Part shown: positions 1 to 21,200 of the stretch, piece by piece
How the letters are laid out: each line of letters opens with the position of its first letter
Position numbering within the stretch: position 1 is the stretch's first letter
NCBI GenBank assembly: GCA_905221605.1
Contig: CAJNDS010000544.1
Span: forward strand, 52,072-116,071
Source of the DNA: Symbiodinium natans
Taxonomy: Eukaryota; Sar; Dinophyceae; Suessiales; Symbiodiniaceae
DNA length: 64,000 nucleotides
Reading direction: 5' to 3'
Position numbers and translations under genes: made by a program
The notes under the pieces: model-generated
Databases searched by the model: none
What the model was told of the DNA's origin: nothing
The model's input: only the letters and a program-made list of their open reading frames with translations

Positions 1-1
1 G

Positions 2-9488
<9,487 letters not shown>

Positions 9489-11416
9489 GTGCTGGGGTGG
9501 GGGGAGCCTGGGTTGTTCTCTGATTTTGCGAGCACCTGTGAGCTGATAAAGAAGATGCCTGAAGGCCTCTCCTTTACGAAGCGGTATTGGCTTCTCTGGG
9601 TAGAAGCCTGCTGTGTTGGGGCCACCGCGATGCCCATTCGAGGTCTACATGCCTGTGGAGAACCTCATGTGAGGCTCTATGAGGCTCTATGGATGACTGC
9701 TGGCAGGCAGTCATATGACAATGCTCTTGAGCCCTTCATCCGTCCTAGCACAAGGGGGGAGAGCCCTTGTACAGAGGCCACGTTTGTGGAATTCGTTGCC
9801 CTCAAGTTTCTGAAATCGAGTGTCGCCCCCACACGGTGCAGGACTGCTCCTGGTCCCAACTGGGGCGCGCCACTTTTTGACCCTTCGGGTGTTTCATGAC
9901 CAAATTTTGCCCCGCGACCTGGCAGCGGAGGTCCACAGTCTTTAATCTTTCAAGAGAATATCAAGGATGGAAGGAGGAGCACAAGCCTAGGAAAGGTCCA
10001 CAATCCAGAGTTCCCGTGGCCCTTCGGAGACAAGAAGACAAAAGCAGGCAAGTTGCCATTGCTGTTGGTGAGTGCATGTAGGGTTCCTTGTACATTCTGA
10101 TGAGCGTATATTCTTGGTGTCCTTTTGGGGGGTTCTGATCTTAACAAACCATACTTCACGTGACATGATCCCCTGACCCTTTCAGCCTGCACCTGCATTT
10201 CACCCCGAAACACCCGAAGCTCTTAACCCCAAACCACGAACTTTGGCTTGGGCTGAGGGTGTAGGGTTTAGGGTGTGTGGTTTAGGGTTTAGAATGAGGG
10301 TTTAGAGGGCATGCCCCCAAGCACATGCCCTAAACCACAAGCATTGAGCCCTAAGCTCCAAAGCCAGATCCTATGGTGCAGAGAACCCCCAGCCCCCACA
10401 ACCATTACAAACCCTAAACAGCCGCAAAGCCCCCGCATTTGAAGACGGGAGAGCCCAATGCCCTTTAATTGGGGGGAGGGGGGGGGGGGGGGAGTACGCG
10501 TTGAATTGCATAGGGTTTCGGGTTTTCCGGTGGGTTTAGGGGGGGGTCACTTCTGCGTGAGTGATGGGGGTAGGGCCTGGCGTGTTTTTTTTGGTTCCGG
10601 CCCTTGTTCTCACCCTAAACCCTAAACCCTAAACCCTAAACCCTAAACCCTAAACCCTAAACCCTAAACCCTAAACCCTAAACCCTAAACCCTAAACCCT
10701 AAACCATAAAACCTAAACCCTAAACCCTAAACCCTAAACCCTAAACCCTAAACCCTAAACCCTAAACCCTAAACCCTAAACCCTAAACCCTAAACCCTAA
10801 ACCCTAAACCCTAAACCCTAAACCCTCCCACTTCTTCATCGGAGCCCTCAAGCTTGCCACCTGGCTCAAGTGGTGACCAGCGCTGGTCAGCAGTTTCCCC
10901 AGCAACCTGCCTGGGGCCCTGAGGGTAAGGAACCCTAGACCCTCAACCCCAAACCCTAAACTTAGGTGTTGGGTTTTTTGTGTGGTCATGGGTGGTTCGG
11001 GAGTGGGAATTTATGAGCTGAGGGTGAACTGACAGGAGTGCGAGCGCCACTCTTTTCAGGTCGAAGCGTTTCCAAACCCTCGGAGCCTGTTTCCCTTAAG
11101 CTTCGAACGCCTGTGCAGTGTTCGGGGGTTTGGGGCTGGGCTGGGAGGTTTAGGGTTGAGGGTCCAATCGTAAGCATGGAACCTTTATATACAAGTCTAG
11201 TTTGGGTAGCTAGCTTATGAAGATATATATATATATATGTTTTGTGTGGGCTGGGGTCAATATTGGTGCAACGCGTGCGCACAGGCAAGGGGCCTTTCTC
11301 CTCACACCCTTAATGCTGAAAACACACAATCTGAATGCTAACACTCAACAGCCCTAAACCCTCAACCCTAAACCCTAAACCCTAAACCCTAAGCCCTAAA
11401 CCTCTAAGCTTTGGAG
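9489..11416. other. Spacer after last recovered thiC exon
   Basis: It should hold the final thiC exon, which I could not identify. The reading frame through exon 13 stays open to 9897, but the extra residues do not look like ThiC. A half element like that at 16181 lies near 10449-10475, followed by a poly-G tract. A long (CCCTAAA)n array spans 10612-10828, and the short sequence at 10840-10930 after it may contain an unrecognised exon. Confidence 0.5.
10612..10828 (-). repeat. (CCCTAAA)n array
   Basis: About 30 units in the thiC-UBE2G spacer, followed by the unique sequence 10829-10930 that may be an exon. Confidence 0.95.
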
Positions 11417-11464
11417 CCGTCGGATCTGCTCGAGGCAAGAGGAGCCGAGGACGGTCTTCATTTG
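11417..11464 (+). CDS. Unassigned exon between thiC and UBE2G
   Basis: A 48-nt open segment reads PSDLLEARGAEDGLHL. It starts after AG and ends at a GTGAGG donor. It is flanked by CCCTAAA repeats (11344-11400) and TTTAGGG repeats (11521-11560), the same arrangement seen around the assigned exons. I do not recognise the family. It could be a last thiC-side exon or part of a small separate gene, and rests on flanking pattern and splice signals only. Confidence 0.3.
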
Positions 11465-12036
11465 GTGAGGCTCCGACTGTGAGAGCTGCCCAGAAAGATT
11501 ACTTTGGGGGCCTTAATGATAGGGTTTAGGTTTAGGGTTTAGGGTTTAGTGTTTAGTGTTTAGGGTTTAGGGATTAGGGTTTGGGATTCAGGGCTTTGGG
11601 GCTTTAGAGTTTAGGGTTTGGGGTTTACTATAGGGGCCTTAATGATGAGCATAGGCTTTTGGACTAGTCTCATTTTGGATTTGTGGTATTTGGGCTTCGG
11701 GTTTAGGGTTTAGGGCTTCGGGGTGAGGGGTTTGGGTTAGGGCCTGAAGATCTTCCGGGGACCTAAATCCTAAAACCCCTCTTCCCAATCCATAAACCCT
11801 AAACCCCCCAAACGCCTGAGTCAACACCCTGCAGGGGTTAGAAGAACTGAAAATCATTTTCCTCTGCCAGAAGGAAGGTCTTGGGATCTTGATCTTAAGG
11901 AACCCCAAACCCCAAACCATAAACCCTAAACCCCAAACCCCAAACCCCAAACCCCAAACCCCAAACCCCAAACCCTAAACCCCAAACCCTAAACCCTCTG
12001 CCTTGCGTTGCCCCCCCGGCCCCATCCGAGCAGGCC

Positions 12037-15000
12037 ATGTCGCACGTCGCCCGCGAGTTGCTGAAGCGAGAGCTGTGCCAGCTCATGAAGGACTCTGGGG
12101 CATTTATGGGTATCTAGGGCCCTTAAAAGGGTTCAAGGGGAACCCTGAATGTGAAAGAATAAGTGCTAGATGGGGACCGGAGAAGAGTTCGAAGGCCTCA
12201 GCCCTTCAGTCGGAATTCTCTGATGCGGGCATAGGGCCGTTGGGGACTCCCGTCCACCCTTGCCATTCCACCGCAAAACCCCCAAGCTCAAAATCTTGCA
12301 CCCGAGTCTAAGCCGGGCTCTGAAAGCCCGAAACTCTAAGCTCCGAGCCTTAAACCCTTCAAGGCCCCGAAGTGGTCACATGCTGAAGAGCATGGCAGGT
12401 GCAAAGACCACGCGCGTCGCTGCCATGCACCATGTTGGAAGCAAAGAAAACTTGACAAAACTCGACTTGTTTGGCGCGGCCAACAGGCCGGAACCCTAAC
12501 CCTGTACCGGTGTGCTTTGGGCGTTGCCTGATCCCCTTACATACCCGCCAAATACCCTGGTGTTTTTCTAGGATCCCCCCCCCCCGCCCCCAACCCTATT
12601 GCCGGCAACTTCGCACGCGAAGTGCGGGAGGATGAGACGAGTGGCTTCTCGGTGGGGCTGGAAGATGATTCGGACCGCGATGGGCCTGCAGGGGTCACTC
12701 CTGTTTATTTCCGGGGGGTCTTTTTTTGGGCGTTCCTGAAAGCCCGAACCCCCTACCCCCTCAAGAAGCTCTAAACCCTCAACCTGATCCTGACGACCCG
12801 GAAAGAGAAGGTATGCATGTACATCAGTTCCTAAGGCTTCAAAGGGCTGGATTTTGGGGGGTCTGGGGCAGGTTACGGGCTCAGGGTAGAGGGTGCCAAG
12901 GGTTGAGGGTGGGGTTTCGGGGGCCAAGGGTTTAGGGGTTTAGAGGGCCAAGGGTTTTGGGGTTTGAAAGTGACGAAATCCCCTTCTGAGATCAATCTCA
13001 GCTGAGTTGGCAGGACTTCTTCCGGTGGCAGGTGGTTTTCGAAGGACCCCAGGACAGTTTGTGCGCCCCGGTTTGAGGGCTCGGGATCCCGACCCCTGAG
13101 CCCCCAAAGCCCTAAACCCCAAACTTGGAGTTCAAGGGCCCGGCAGGGCCTTTTGGGTAGACGAAAGTGGGGCTGAGGGTGTAGGGTTTATATAAGGGTT
13201 TAGGGCGCAGGCCTGGGGTTCTTGAGTGCTCTCGAAGTGATTCTTCAACACGAAACAACCTGTTGACGCTGTCTAGGATTCAACCCAATCAGCTGCAAAC
13301 TATGCTCCGAGAAACAGCCCTTAGACCCCAAGACCGACACCCGCAAACCCTGAACTTGAAAGTCTAAACGCTTAGACCCCTAGTTTCGAAGGCCCTTCCT
13401 GAAAAGCTAAATCCCCTGACCCCTAAACGCACCAAGCCCGCAGGTACGAGGGTGGGATTTTCAGCGCCATCCTGGTATTCCCACCAGACTTCCCGAACAA
13501 CCCGCCGGAGATGAAGTGGGGGACCGAGATGTGAGGTGTCGCTAGGGTTTAGGGTCTAGGGTGTATGCTTTGGGTTTGTAAGAATCCCATAGTGCCTAGG
13601 ACTCCCAGATCTTTCTACCCACTCATCCCCGAAATCCGTATCAAGGTGGGCTGGCTTACTTCTTGTTGTTTCTCTCAGCCTTCGGCGTCAGATTCTGAAA
13701 ACGGGGACGATTCCCGTGCTGCGAGGGCGCCGCTATCGAAAAGTATGACCACACACCCCTGATCTCAAGACTTCGCCACCCGCGTTGCGAAAGCTTTGGA
13801 GTGGGGGACCCACGTCTTGGTAGACTGGAACCCAGTCGGCCTTGGGTTGCGGAGGCTCATGTCCACCCTAAACCCTAAACCCTAAACTCTACGCCCTAAA
13901 CCCTAAATCCCAAAGGGGCTTCGGTGAAATAGCTCCCTTGGTGCATCATATTTCATCATTGTGGGGCTTGCGGCTCGGGCGATTTCTGGCCCTCTAGGTC
14001 TCCAGACGCCCGAGACAGTAGACTGGAGTTCTGCGGTACACGTGTAGGGGTCTGCCTCATTGTAAACGCTTGCGCGCGCGCCGCCTCGGCAGCCGGGCCG
14101 GCCCAGAGCATGCAGTATGTGGAGATAACGGTAGTAGGAGACGGAGCCGTTGATTCAGGTCAAGCGGGGGGGGGGTGTGGTGGGGGGGGCGGGGGTGGCT
14201 TCGCGCTCCCTCTGTAGGAGCCACCGACAGGTAGGACCCTCCACAGCATCGGTTTGCAGCTGCTCCAAGCTATCGGGGGGGGGGGGTTGGCGTCACAAAA
14301 AATTCTGGATGGGGTTGGGTTAGGGGGAAGGAGACCTGATCCGGGTCTTGCTGCAGACGCTTCTCGGCAGGAAACCGAGGCGAACACTTTCCATCCAAAA
14401 CCCATACCCTGAGGTTCGAGACGGAGATGTGGCATCCGAACATCTACGCGGACGGACGCGTGTGCATCTCGATCCTTCACCCTCCGGGTACCGATCGTTT
14501 CAACGACCAGGACGACGGTTGAGGGCTCCAGCGCAGCCCTATACCTTGGGCTCTGTAGGCTCCTTGTAAGGTTTGGGGTCGGGATTTGAGTTGAGGTGCA
14601 GTGGGTTATGGCATCGGAGGGTTGCAGTTAGCGGGCAGTTCTGCGCGCAGTTCTGCGTTTCGGGCGACCTTGTCGCTGTGGATTCGCAGCTTGAAGACAC
14701 CAAAACTACCTATGGAGTTTCAGGGTGCCTGAACCCTGCATGCGGGTCTTTGCGCCATCAAAACCAGATGTGGTTCGTGTTTCCTAAGAGGTCCCCTTGC
14801 CTCGGCTTCAAGCTCAAGCTATCTTGTTCACCCTGAACCATACCCTAATAAGGAGTTCCCTTACTTTACAACCCAGCCCAGAAATTACGTAGAGGCCAAA
14901 GAACCTCTCCCCCCAAAAAAAAATCCCACACCCCTAGGAGCCCTGAAACCCTGCCAAGCCTCCACTTTCTAAACCCTCACAACCCGTCCCTCTACTCCCA

Positions 15001-17093
15001 AAGGTTCACCGTTAGTTCCCTTAAGATGCTGGCAGGAGACAGCAGATGAGAGGTGGCGCCCGATCCTCGGTGTGCACAGCATCCTCATCAGCGCCGGGGA
15101 GCCCGCGGGGGGGCTTCCGTGAGGGGCTTCGGGGCTTGGGGCTTGGGGCTTAAGGGCTTTTTGGGCTCAGGGCTTGGCTCAGGGCTCGGGGCTCAGGGCT
15201 TCGGGCTTGGGGCTTAAAGCTGAGGGTTCAGGCTGCTCAGGGTTGAGGGTTTAGGGCTTGGGGCTTAGGGTTTGAGGTTGAGGGTTGCGGGTCTTTGTTG
15301 ATTGGGGTCTTGGGAGGTGTTTCGGCATAGTTTCCCACAGGCGAGGAAGGCGTGGGCGGGTCACCAACCGACCCAGGTTGAGTTAGGGTTTAGGGTTTCG
15401 GGTTTAGGGTTTAGGGTCCAGGGTTTATGACAGTGGTGCAGCCTTCTTCTTAAGTATTTGCAGCATTGTCGAGGGTTTAGGGTTCAGGGTTTCGGGGGTT
15501 CAGGGTTCAGGGTTTACGGTCGTCAGGTTGGGGCATGATGTCGGTGGCATAAAGACATAGCACTGCATGAGTTTAACCGCCTAACCTGTCGGCCGAAGAA
15601 TGCCCCTTGCCCACGAGTGAGGTACTCCAAGTTTTGATGGTCTTCCCAGGTCCCAAACCTTGCACCTCATTCATGGTGAAACAGCCCGTAACCCTAAATC
15701 TCTGAAGTATTCTACATGCCCTACCTGCCCTAGCCCTAAACCCTAAACCCCAAACCCTAAACCCCAAACCCTGAACCCTGAACCCTGAGTCCTTTCTTGA
15801 GGTCATCTCCATGCTCCTGGACCCCAACCTGAACTCGCCGGCCAACATCGACGCGGCCGTGCATTTGAAGAACGACCCGGAGGGCTGGAAGAAGAAGGCT
15901 CCCCCCTTGCGGTGGGGTTTCGGGCTCCTGGTTTAGGGTTTAGGGTTAGGGGTTTAGGGTTTAGGGTTTAGGGGTTGAGGGTTTAGGGTGTAGGGTTTAG
16001 GGTTTAGGGTTGAGGGTGTAGGGTTGAGGGTTTAGGGTTTATGGGGGGCTTTTGGGTCTCAAGGTGTCGATAGGAATCTGCAGAATTGATTGAGAGTGAC
16101 CCTTCTTCGCTTCTGTTTTCCCGGCAGGGGTTGACGCTTGAGGGCATTTCTGTCGTGCCAGGGAGTGTGCTCAGGGACTTCCCAGAGAGCCCAATACCCC
16201 TTTAATAAAGATTATGCCCTAAATCATATTAAGGATCTCTTTAGAATCTAAGGTATGTTCTTGAATTAAGGGAGTATTGAGCTCTCTGGGTTTGCATACG
16301 AGCACGAAAGCAGTCACGCAGGCACTGTCATAACAGTCATAGCGCTGCACTCGTGGACTGCCAGGTACGCCAGCTCACTCGAAAGAGTGTAGAGGGCTAG
16401 CTAGCCTGCGCTAGCTGCCATGGAGAATTCAGTACGCTTGATGCTTCCAGGCTGAATAGCGCGACATTTGCCACTATTGCCCCTGAATGTCTAAACCCGC
16501 TGTGCGTTGCATCGTGATCCGGGCTGACCATGCGGCAACTGTTTGCATGCTGGGCCTACGCTGGCATTGCACTGGGCGTTGGCCATCGCTTGAGAGAGTG
16601 TCTTTGCGGATCCTCCAGCAGCGCTTGGTTAACTTGCTTGAGGGGCAGAGGCGAGAGTGGACAGCAAACGCCCGTGCTTTTCCGATTTTAGCAATTCAGG
16701 AACAGCACCAGAGTTGCAGAAGCTAGGAGCAACTGACGATACCACTGTGCCACGTTTCCTTGAGTCCCGGCTACACCAAAGCGAGAAAGCTGCAGAGCCA
16801 TCAAGCGAAGGGCCACCTGGTCAGTGCTTGTAGTTCTGACCGCAGATATGAAACCCCTCACCGGCAGTGTTTTTGTTGCTGAACGTTGGCCTTGAAACTC
16901 TGAAGCCCACGCCCCTACACCCAACCTAAGCCCTAAATGCCTGACAGCAACCCTGGCAGCACGAGCAGCACACTGGGTTGCTGTTTAAGTCTTCGTCTTA
17001 CTTATGTTGTGATATGATGGTAACCTAGGGACCTTGACAGGAACCCAGCAGAGGGCCGCTGAAAGGGCGTCATCCGAGTTCACTTCGACATAG
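12037..17093 (+). CDS. UBE2G1: Ubiquitin-conjugating enzyme E2, UBE2G1/UBC7 type, complete, 8 exons
   Basis: E2 enzymes take ubiquitin from E1 as a thioester and pass it on with an E3; the UBE2G class mainly serves ER-associated degradation. Exons 12037-12090, 12631-12672, 13014-13060, 13444-13515, 14414-14510, 15036-15092, 15802-15897 and 17049-17093 join in phase to 510 nt, 169 residues plus TAG, the usual length of the family (about 170). Motifs seen are [41 protein letters not shown], the HPN tripeptide (79-81), catalytic Cys89 in [12 protein letters not shown], the acidic-loop extension typical of UBE2[10 protein letters not shown] and [14 protein letters not shown]. Donors read as GA (introns 1, 2, 5), GC (6, 7) and GT (3, 4). 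Introns 1, 2 and 5 carry short direct repeats at both junctions (AGGA, GGAC, CAGGA). The last exon ([14 protein letters not shown], stop) fits in phase but is the least certain. Confidence 0.93.
14059..14384 (+). repeat. Dispersed element with shared ends, copy 2 (UBE2G intron 4)
   Basis: It has the same ends as 4717-4906, but an unrelated and longer interior with poly-G tracts. It ends 30 nt before the UBE2G exon at 14414. Confidence 0.65.
16181..16290 (+). repeat. Short inverted-repeat element family E
   Basis: CCCAGAGAGCCCAATACCCC is mirrored by GGGAGTATTGAGCTCTCTGGG with near-perfect pairing. It lies in the last UBE2G intron. A half copy (GAGAGCCCAATGCCCTTTAA) is at 10449-10475. Confidence 0.75.
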
Positions 17094-17168
17094 GCCGAGT
17101 GTGGAAGTCGCGCGCAGGGCCGGTCCCGAGGCGAGGAGCTTGCAAAAATGGGGGGGGGGGGTTTGGGT

Positions 17169-17200
<32 letters not shown>

Positions 17201-18263
17201 GGTTTAGGGTTTAGGGTTTAGGGTTCAGGGCAGTTGAGGGTTTAGGGTTTAGGGGCTTAGGATTTAGGGTTTAGGGTTAGGGCCATTGAGGGTTAGGGTT
17301 TAGGGTTTGCTTGGTGGTCCCCATCATTCCCTCGTTGGATGCCCAGAAAGCACAGAAGCTTCCTTTTTGATTCAGCTTTTGGCTTTTGGCAATCATTCGG
17401 GCTTCGCGTTCGCCGCCGCCAATGGCTCCAGGCCGTTGTACGGCAGTCCCGCTACAACCAGCCATCTGAGTACATCAACTTGGTCCAAAGCCAAATCCAT
17501 TGCCTCTGTGCAAATAGATTCATGAAAACCCTAAACCCTAAACCCTAAACCCTAAACCCGAAACCCTAAACCCTAAACCCTAAACCCTAAACTTTAAAGT
17601 GTTGCAAAAACCATGCAAGCTGCTCCGCATCGCCGTAGCTGGTTGCCACCCGGATCGCAACTCAGGCGAAACCCAAGCCATCTGGGCCCCTACGCCATCC
17701 AGTCCGAATTTCCAAGGTACCCTAAGGGCCCAAACTACCCCACAATTCAAGAGATGTGGGCCATCTTGCTTAAACCTCTAAACCGCAAGCCCTAAATACT
17801 TTAAGCCTTACCCCTGAAAAGCCCTAAGCTCTGCACCCTAGGTTACGGTAGTTCATGAAGCCCCCGCACCTTTTGCAAGGCTCTTGTGGCTTCTGCTACG
17901 CTGTGCAGGCGGCCGGAGTCTAGGGGCGAGCAGCGAGCCGCTCCGCTGGGGACAGAGAAGGGGCTTTGAGGACTCAGGGTTAGAGTGAGGGCTGGGTTGA
18001 GGGTCTGGGGTTGGGATGTTTGGGGTCCAGGTTCAGGGGTTTGGTTCATGCGGTATCTAGGGCTTAAGGCTTATAGGGTTTAGGGTTTGGGGGCAAGAGT
18101 GGTTTCGGGTTTCGGAGACTCAGGATATTCAGGGTTGAGGGCTTTGTGGGTTCAGGGGCATTTGGGGACTGATCGAGTTGTTTGGATCTTTTGCCGCCAC
18201 GGGTTGATCACTAAAGGGTCCATAATGCCCAAAGCCCACAGGCCTCAGTTTCGGTAGCTCAAG
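17094..18263. other. Spacer UBE2G to alpha-amylase
   Basis: It contains poly-G at about 17149-17160, TTGAGGG/TTTAGGG repeats (17164-17310), a CCCTAAA array (17525-17600), and at 17644-17700 a copy of a dispersed repeat found again at 32884-32940. The ATG of the next gene follows directly on CTCAAG at 18258-18263. No convincing exon or promoter was seen. Confidence 0.5.
17644..17700 (+). repeat. Dispersed repeat, copy 1
   Basis: TGCCACCCGGATCGCA followed by CAGGCG and GCCATCTGGG, matched at 32884-32940. Confidence 0.6.
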
Positions 18264-21200
18264 ATGTTCAGCAGAAAACCCCTTGCTAACCTTACCGCAC
18301 TGTTGGCCGTTCCTTTTACCCTGGCTCTTGGCGTTGGGAAGTTCGTAGCCCTAAGGTTTACGCTCGCTGGCAAGTCCATCTACTTCGTTGTCATCGATCG
18401 CTTTGCTCGCAGTGGGGAGCAGGCCGTGAACACCACGCCCTGCGACTTGCCCGCTGACTGGGTGAATAATACTGGAGGAGGCTTCTGTGGTGGTACGATC
18501 AATGGCATCACCAAGCAGTTGGACTATATCCAGGCGGGAGGGATGCAGAGTAGCTGCGCTGGTTGTAGCTCGCTGTGCGGGTGCTGCTAGACTTCAGGCG
18601 GAATGGGAGCATGCGGCTCCGCCCGAACCTCAAGCGGCAACCCAGCCCAAGCCCGAAGTAAAGTGAACTCCATGGGGCCCCGACGGGCCCTCCACTCACC
18701 CCTATCCTGGTCCTCCTGGCGAGGGCATGGGCTTCGATTGCCTCTGGATCACGCCTCCCGTGGAGTCTCAGGGGCGACTTGTCCAGTGGTCGAGGGCCGA
18801 AACACACATTTTACGGGTTTGGGCTTTGCAAGGCTGTTCGTAAATGTGAAGGGATGAAATATGACCAGTGAACTGTGGAGTTTAGACAACCTGGCATGCT
18901 GTGGCTTGGTCCGTGGTTCTGGAGATAGGAACTACTACTGTAGTCTATGCTGCTAGAGCAAAAGGAGACACCTGAGTGCTTTGCTGCCAGTTTTTGCTGA
19001 TAACGAGCGGGGTTACATCTCAACGTCGTAGCGGAGCTTCTGGCCAATACCGTATCGACTCGTCGTACACACACACAGACACACACACACACACACACAC
19101 GCATACACATTCCTGGAGTGCTCTGCCTGAGCAGTCCCGGATTTTTGCCCGGTGGGCGTGGGGTTAGGGCTTATCAAAGATGATGGTTTTAGGGTTTACA
19201 AGAATTCATTAGGGTTTCGGGGTCATAGGGCTTCGGGGGTTTTGGTTTTATTAAAAGGTCTGGGTCTCCAGGTGTAGCATCTTGGGGTGTGTCTCATAGC
19301 AGCTTGCTCGTCAGGTTTATGGGCTACGATGCCACAAACCTGTTCCAGATCAATCAGCACTTCGGCACGCAGGACCACGTTTTCATAGAACTCAGCTGAA
19401 AGACTACGTCGGACTGCAGAACCCCACGGCCTCAGCCTCGAACTGGACAACAGTGGCACTCCGAGAGATCCCTCTGTCCTGCTCAGATTTGGGTTGCAGC
19501 TGCACTTCAAGATGAAATGAAGTTCCGGGTCTCTATAGGGGCTTCAGTCGCACAGCTCAGGAACAGGACTTGCGTTCAGAAAGTGTTGCCAGGAAGACTT
19601 GGTGCGCCTGTCATCTGCGCTGCACGACCGCAGCATGTGCCTGATTGTCGACATTGTGCTGAATCACATGCGGTCTGGGCCTCGGAGTTTGCAGGGTATA
19701 ACGGATGTACGGATGTCCATCGAGGCCCCCGAATAAGGGACCCGCCCAACTTCTATTTTGGGGTGGGGGGGATAGGCCGAAAACCAGCCTTCCACCGCTT
19801 GGCTGGTTGAGGCCCTTGCTGGTCAACGGGACCGTGAACTTATCTTCCATCGTCCCTTTCAATGAGGACGGTTGGGTGGAGTGTTTATCCAGACCGGCAT
19901 GAGGGTCGAGGGATTGAGCTTTCCTCTAAGAGTTTCCTAAACTTTGCTGAATCAAGCCACGAAAAAAAAACTCCGCCCCCGCCCCTCCCGACCCCCCAAA
20001 GCCTAAACCTCCACTTTAGGTTCAGAGTTTAGGGTGTCAGGGGTCACGGGCTTATGGTTCCTCAAATCCCACTAACCCTCAACCCACACTAAGGCTTGAA
20101 ACCTCACCACCACAAAGCCCCTAAACCCTAAACCCTAAACCCTAAACCCTAAACCCTAAACCCTAAACCCTAAACCCTAAACCCTAAACCCTAAACCCTA
20201 AAAACCTTCTGGAGGCGAGCTACTACAACCAGAGGAACCGCTCGGCCAACCAGACCTTCGCCCAGTACGTTGCCTCCTGGCCACCTCCGGCCTTCAACCC
20301 CGGCGAGGCTCCGTGTGGCTTAGGCTTGCGGGGTTTAGGGTTTAGGGTTTAGGGTTTAGGGTTTAGGGTTTAGGGTTTAGGGTTTAGAGGAAGGAGGCTC
20401 AGAGTGTAACCCCAAAGCCCTGCGCCACAACTCTAAAGCACCTATGCCCTAAAGCCTGCAAACCCCTGTAAGCCCTAAAGCCATACATGACAAAAGTCCG
20501 GAACAAGCAGCGCACTTGTGTGTTGAGAGGACAATGCACAACTGCGTAATGTCTCGCAGGGCGAGGAAGCGGCCTGACTGCTAGGGTTTAGGGGTCAGCG
20601 TTTCAGGGTGTACGGGTGTTAGGGTTTAGGGTTTAGAGTTTAGGGTTTAGGGTTCGCAAGGGTTCGTACAGTAGGGTTTTCAGCTTAGGTTTCAGGATTT
20701 GGGTTGTGCAGGCATGGCTATATCCTCACTTAGGGTTGCGGGCTGTCGGTTTGGCTGCTACAGACTAGAAGAAGCCGAGGTATCACAGAGCCAAGTCAAT
20801 ACCCAACTCGTTCGGCAAACCCTCCCTGGTCCTTTTCAACGCATAGACTTTTATATCCCCCAGTTCAGAATCATTCAAGGGCCGAAAAGTCGAACAAAAA
20901 ACAGCCCCCAGCTTGCCGTCATGACAGGCAGCTCTGTAGAATACACAGCAACTTGGGGGGGGTCCCAAAATTAGGGTGCCATGTTTGAGCGATTGTGGTG
21001 TAGGGATTCGGGAACTCTGCCATATTTATGGCATAAGAGGGGCCCCCTCTCCCCCCCCCCCCCTGATCCTGGCAAATCAACGACATTGCAAGTTCTTAGT
21101 CGGGAATTGGGGACTTATCCAACTTGATTTCCTCTTACTAAGAACTGGAAAGCCCCTGTCAGCCGCAGCCTGGATCCTTAAACCCCGTCAGCCCCAGATC

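Noticed and set aside
9489-12036. TPP riboswitch in the thiC 3' region, as in plants
   Set aside because: I found no CTGAGA/CTGAT core pair with suitable spacing downstream of the last exon found.
18250-18266. GCTCAAG directly before the amylase ATG as a relict spliced leader
   Set aside because: Only 7 bases match, with different sequence upstream; it is as likely an ordinary trans-splice acceptor.
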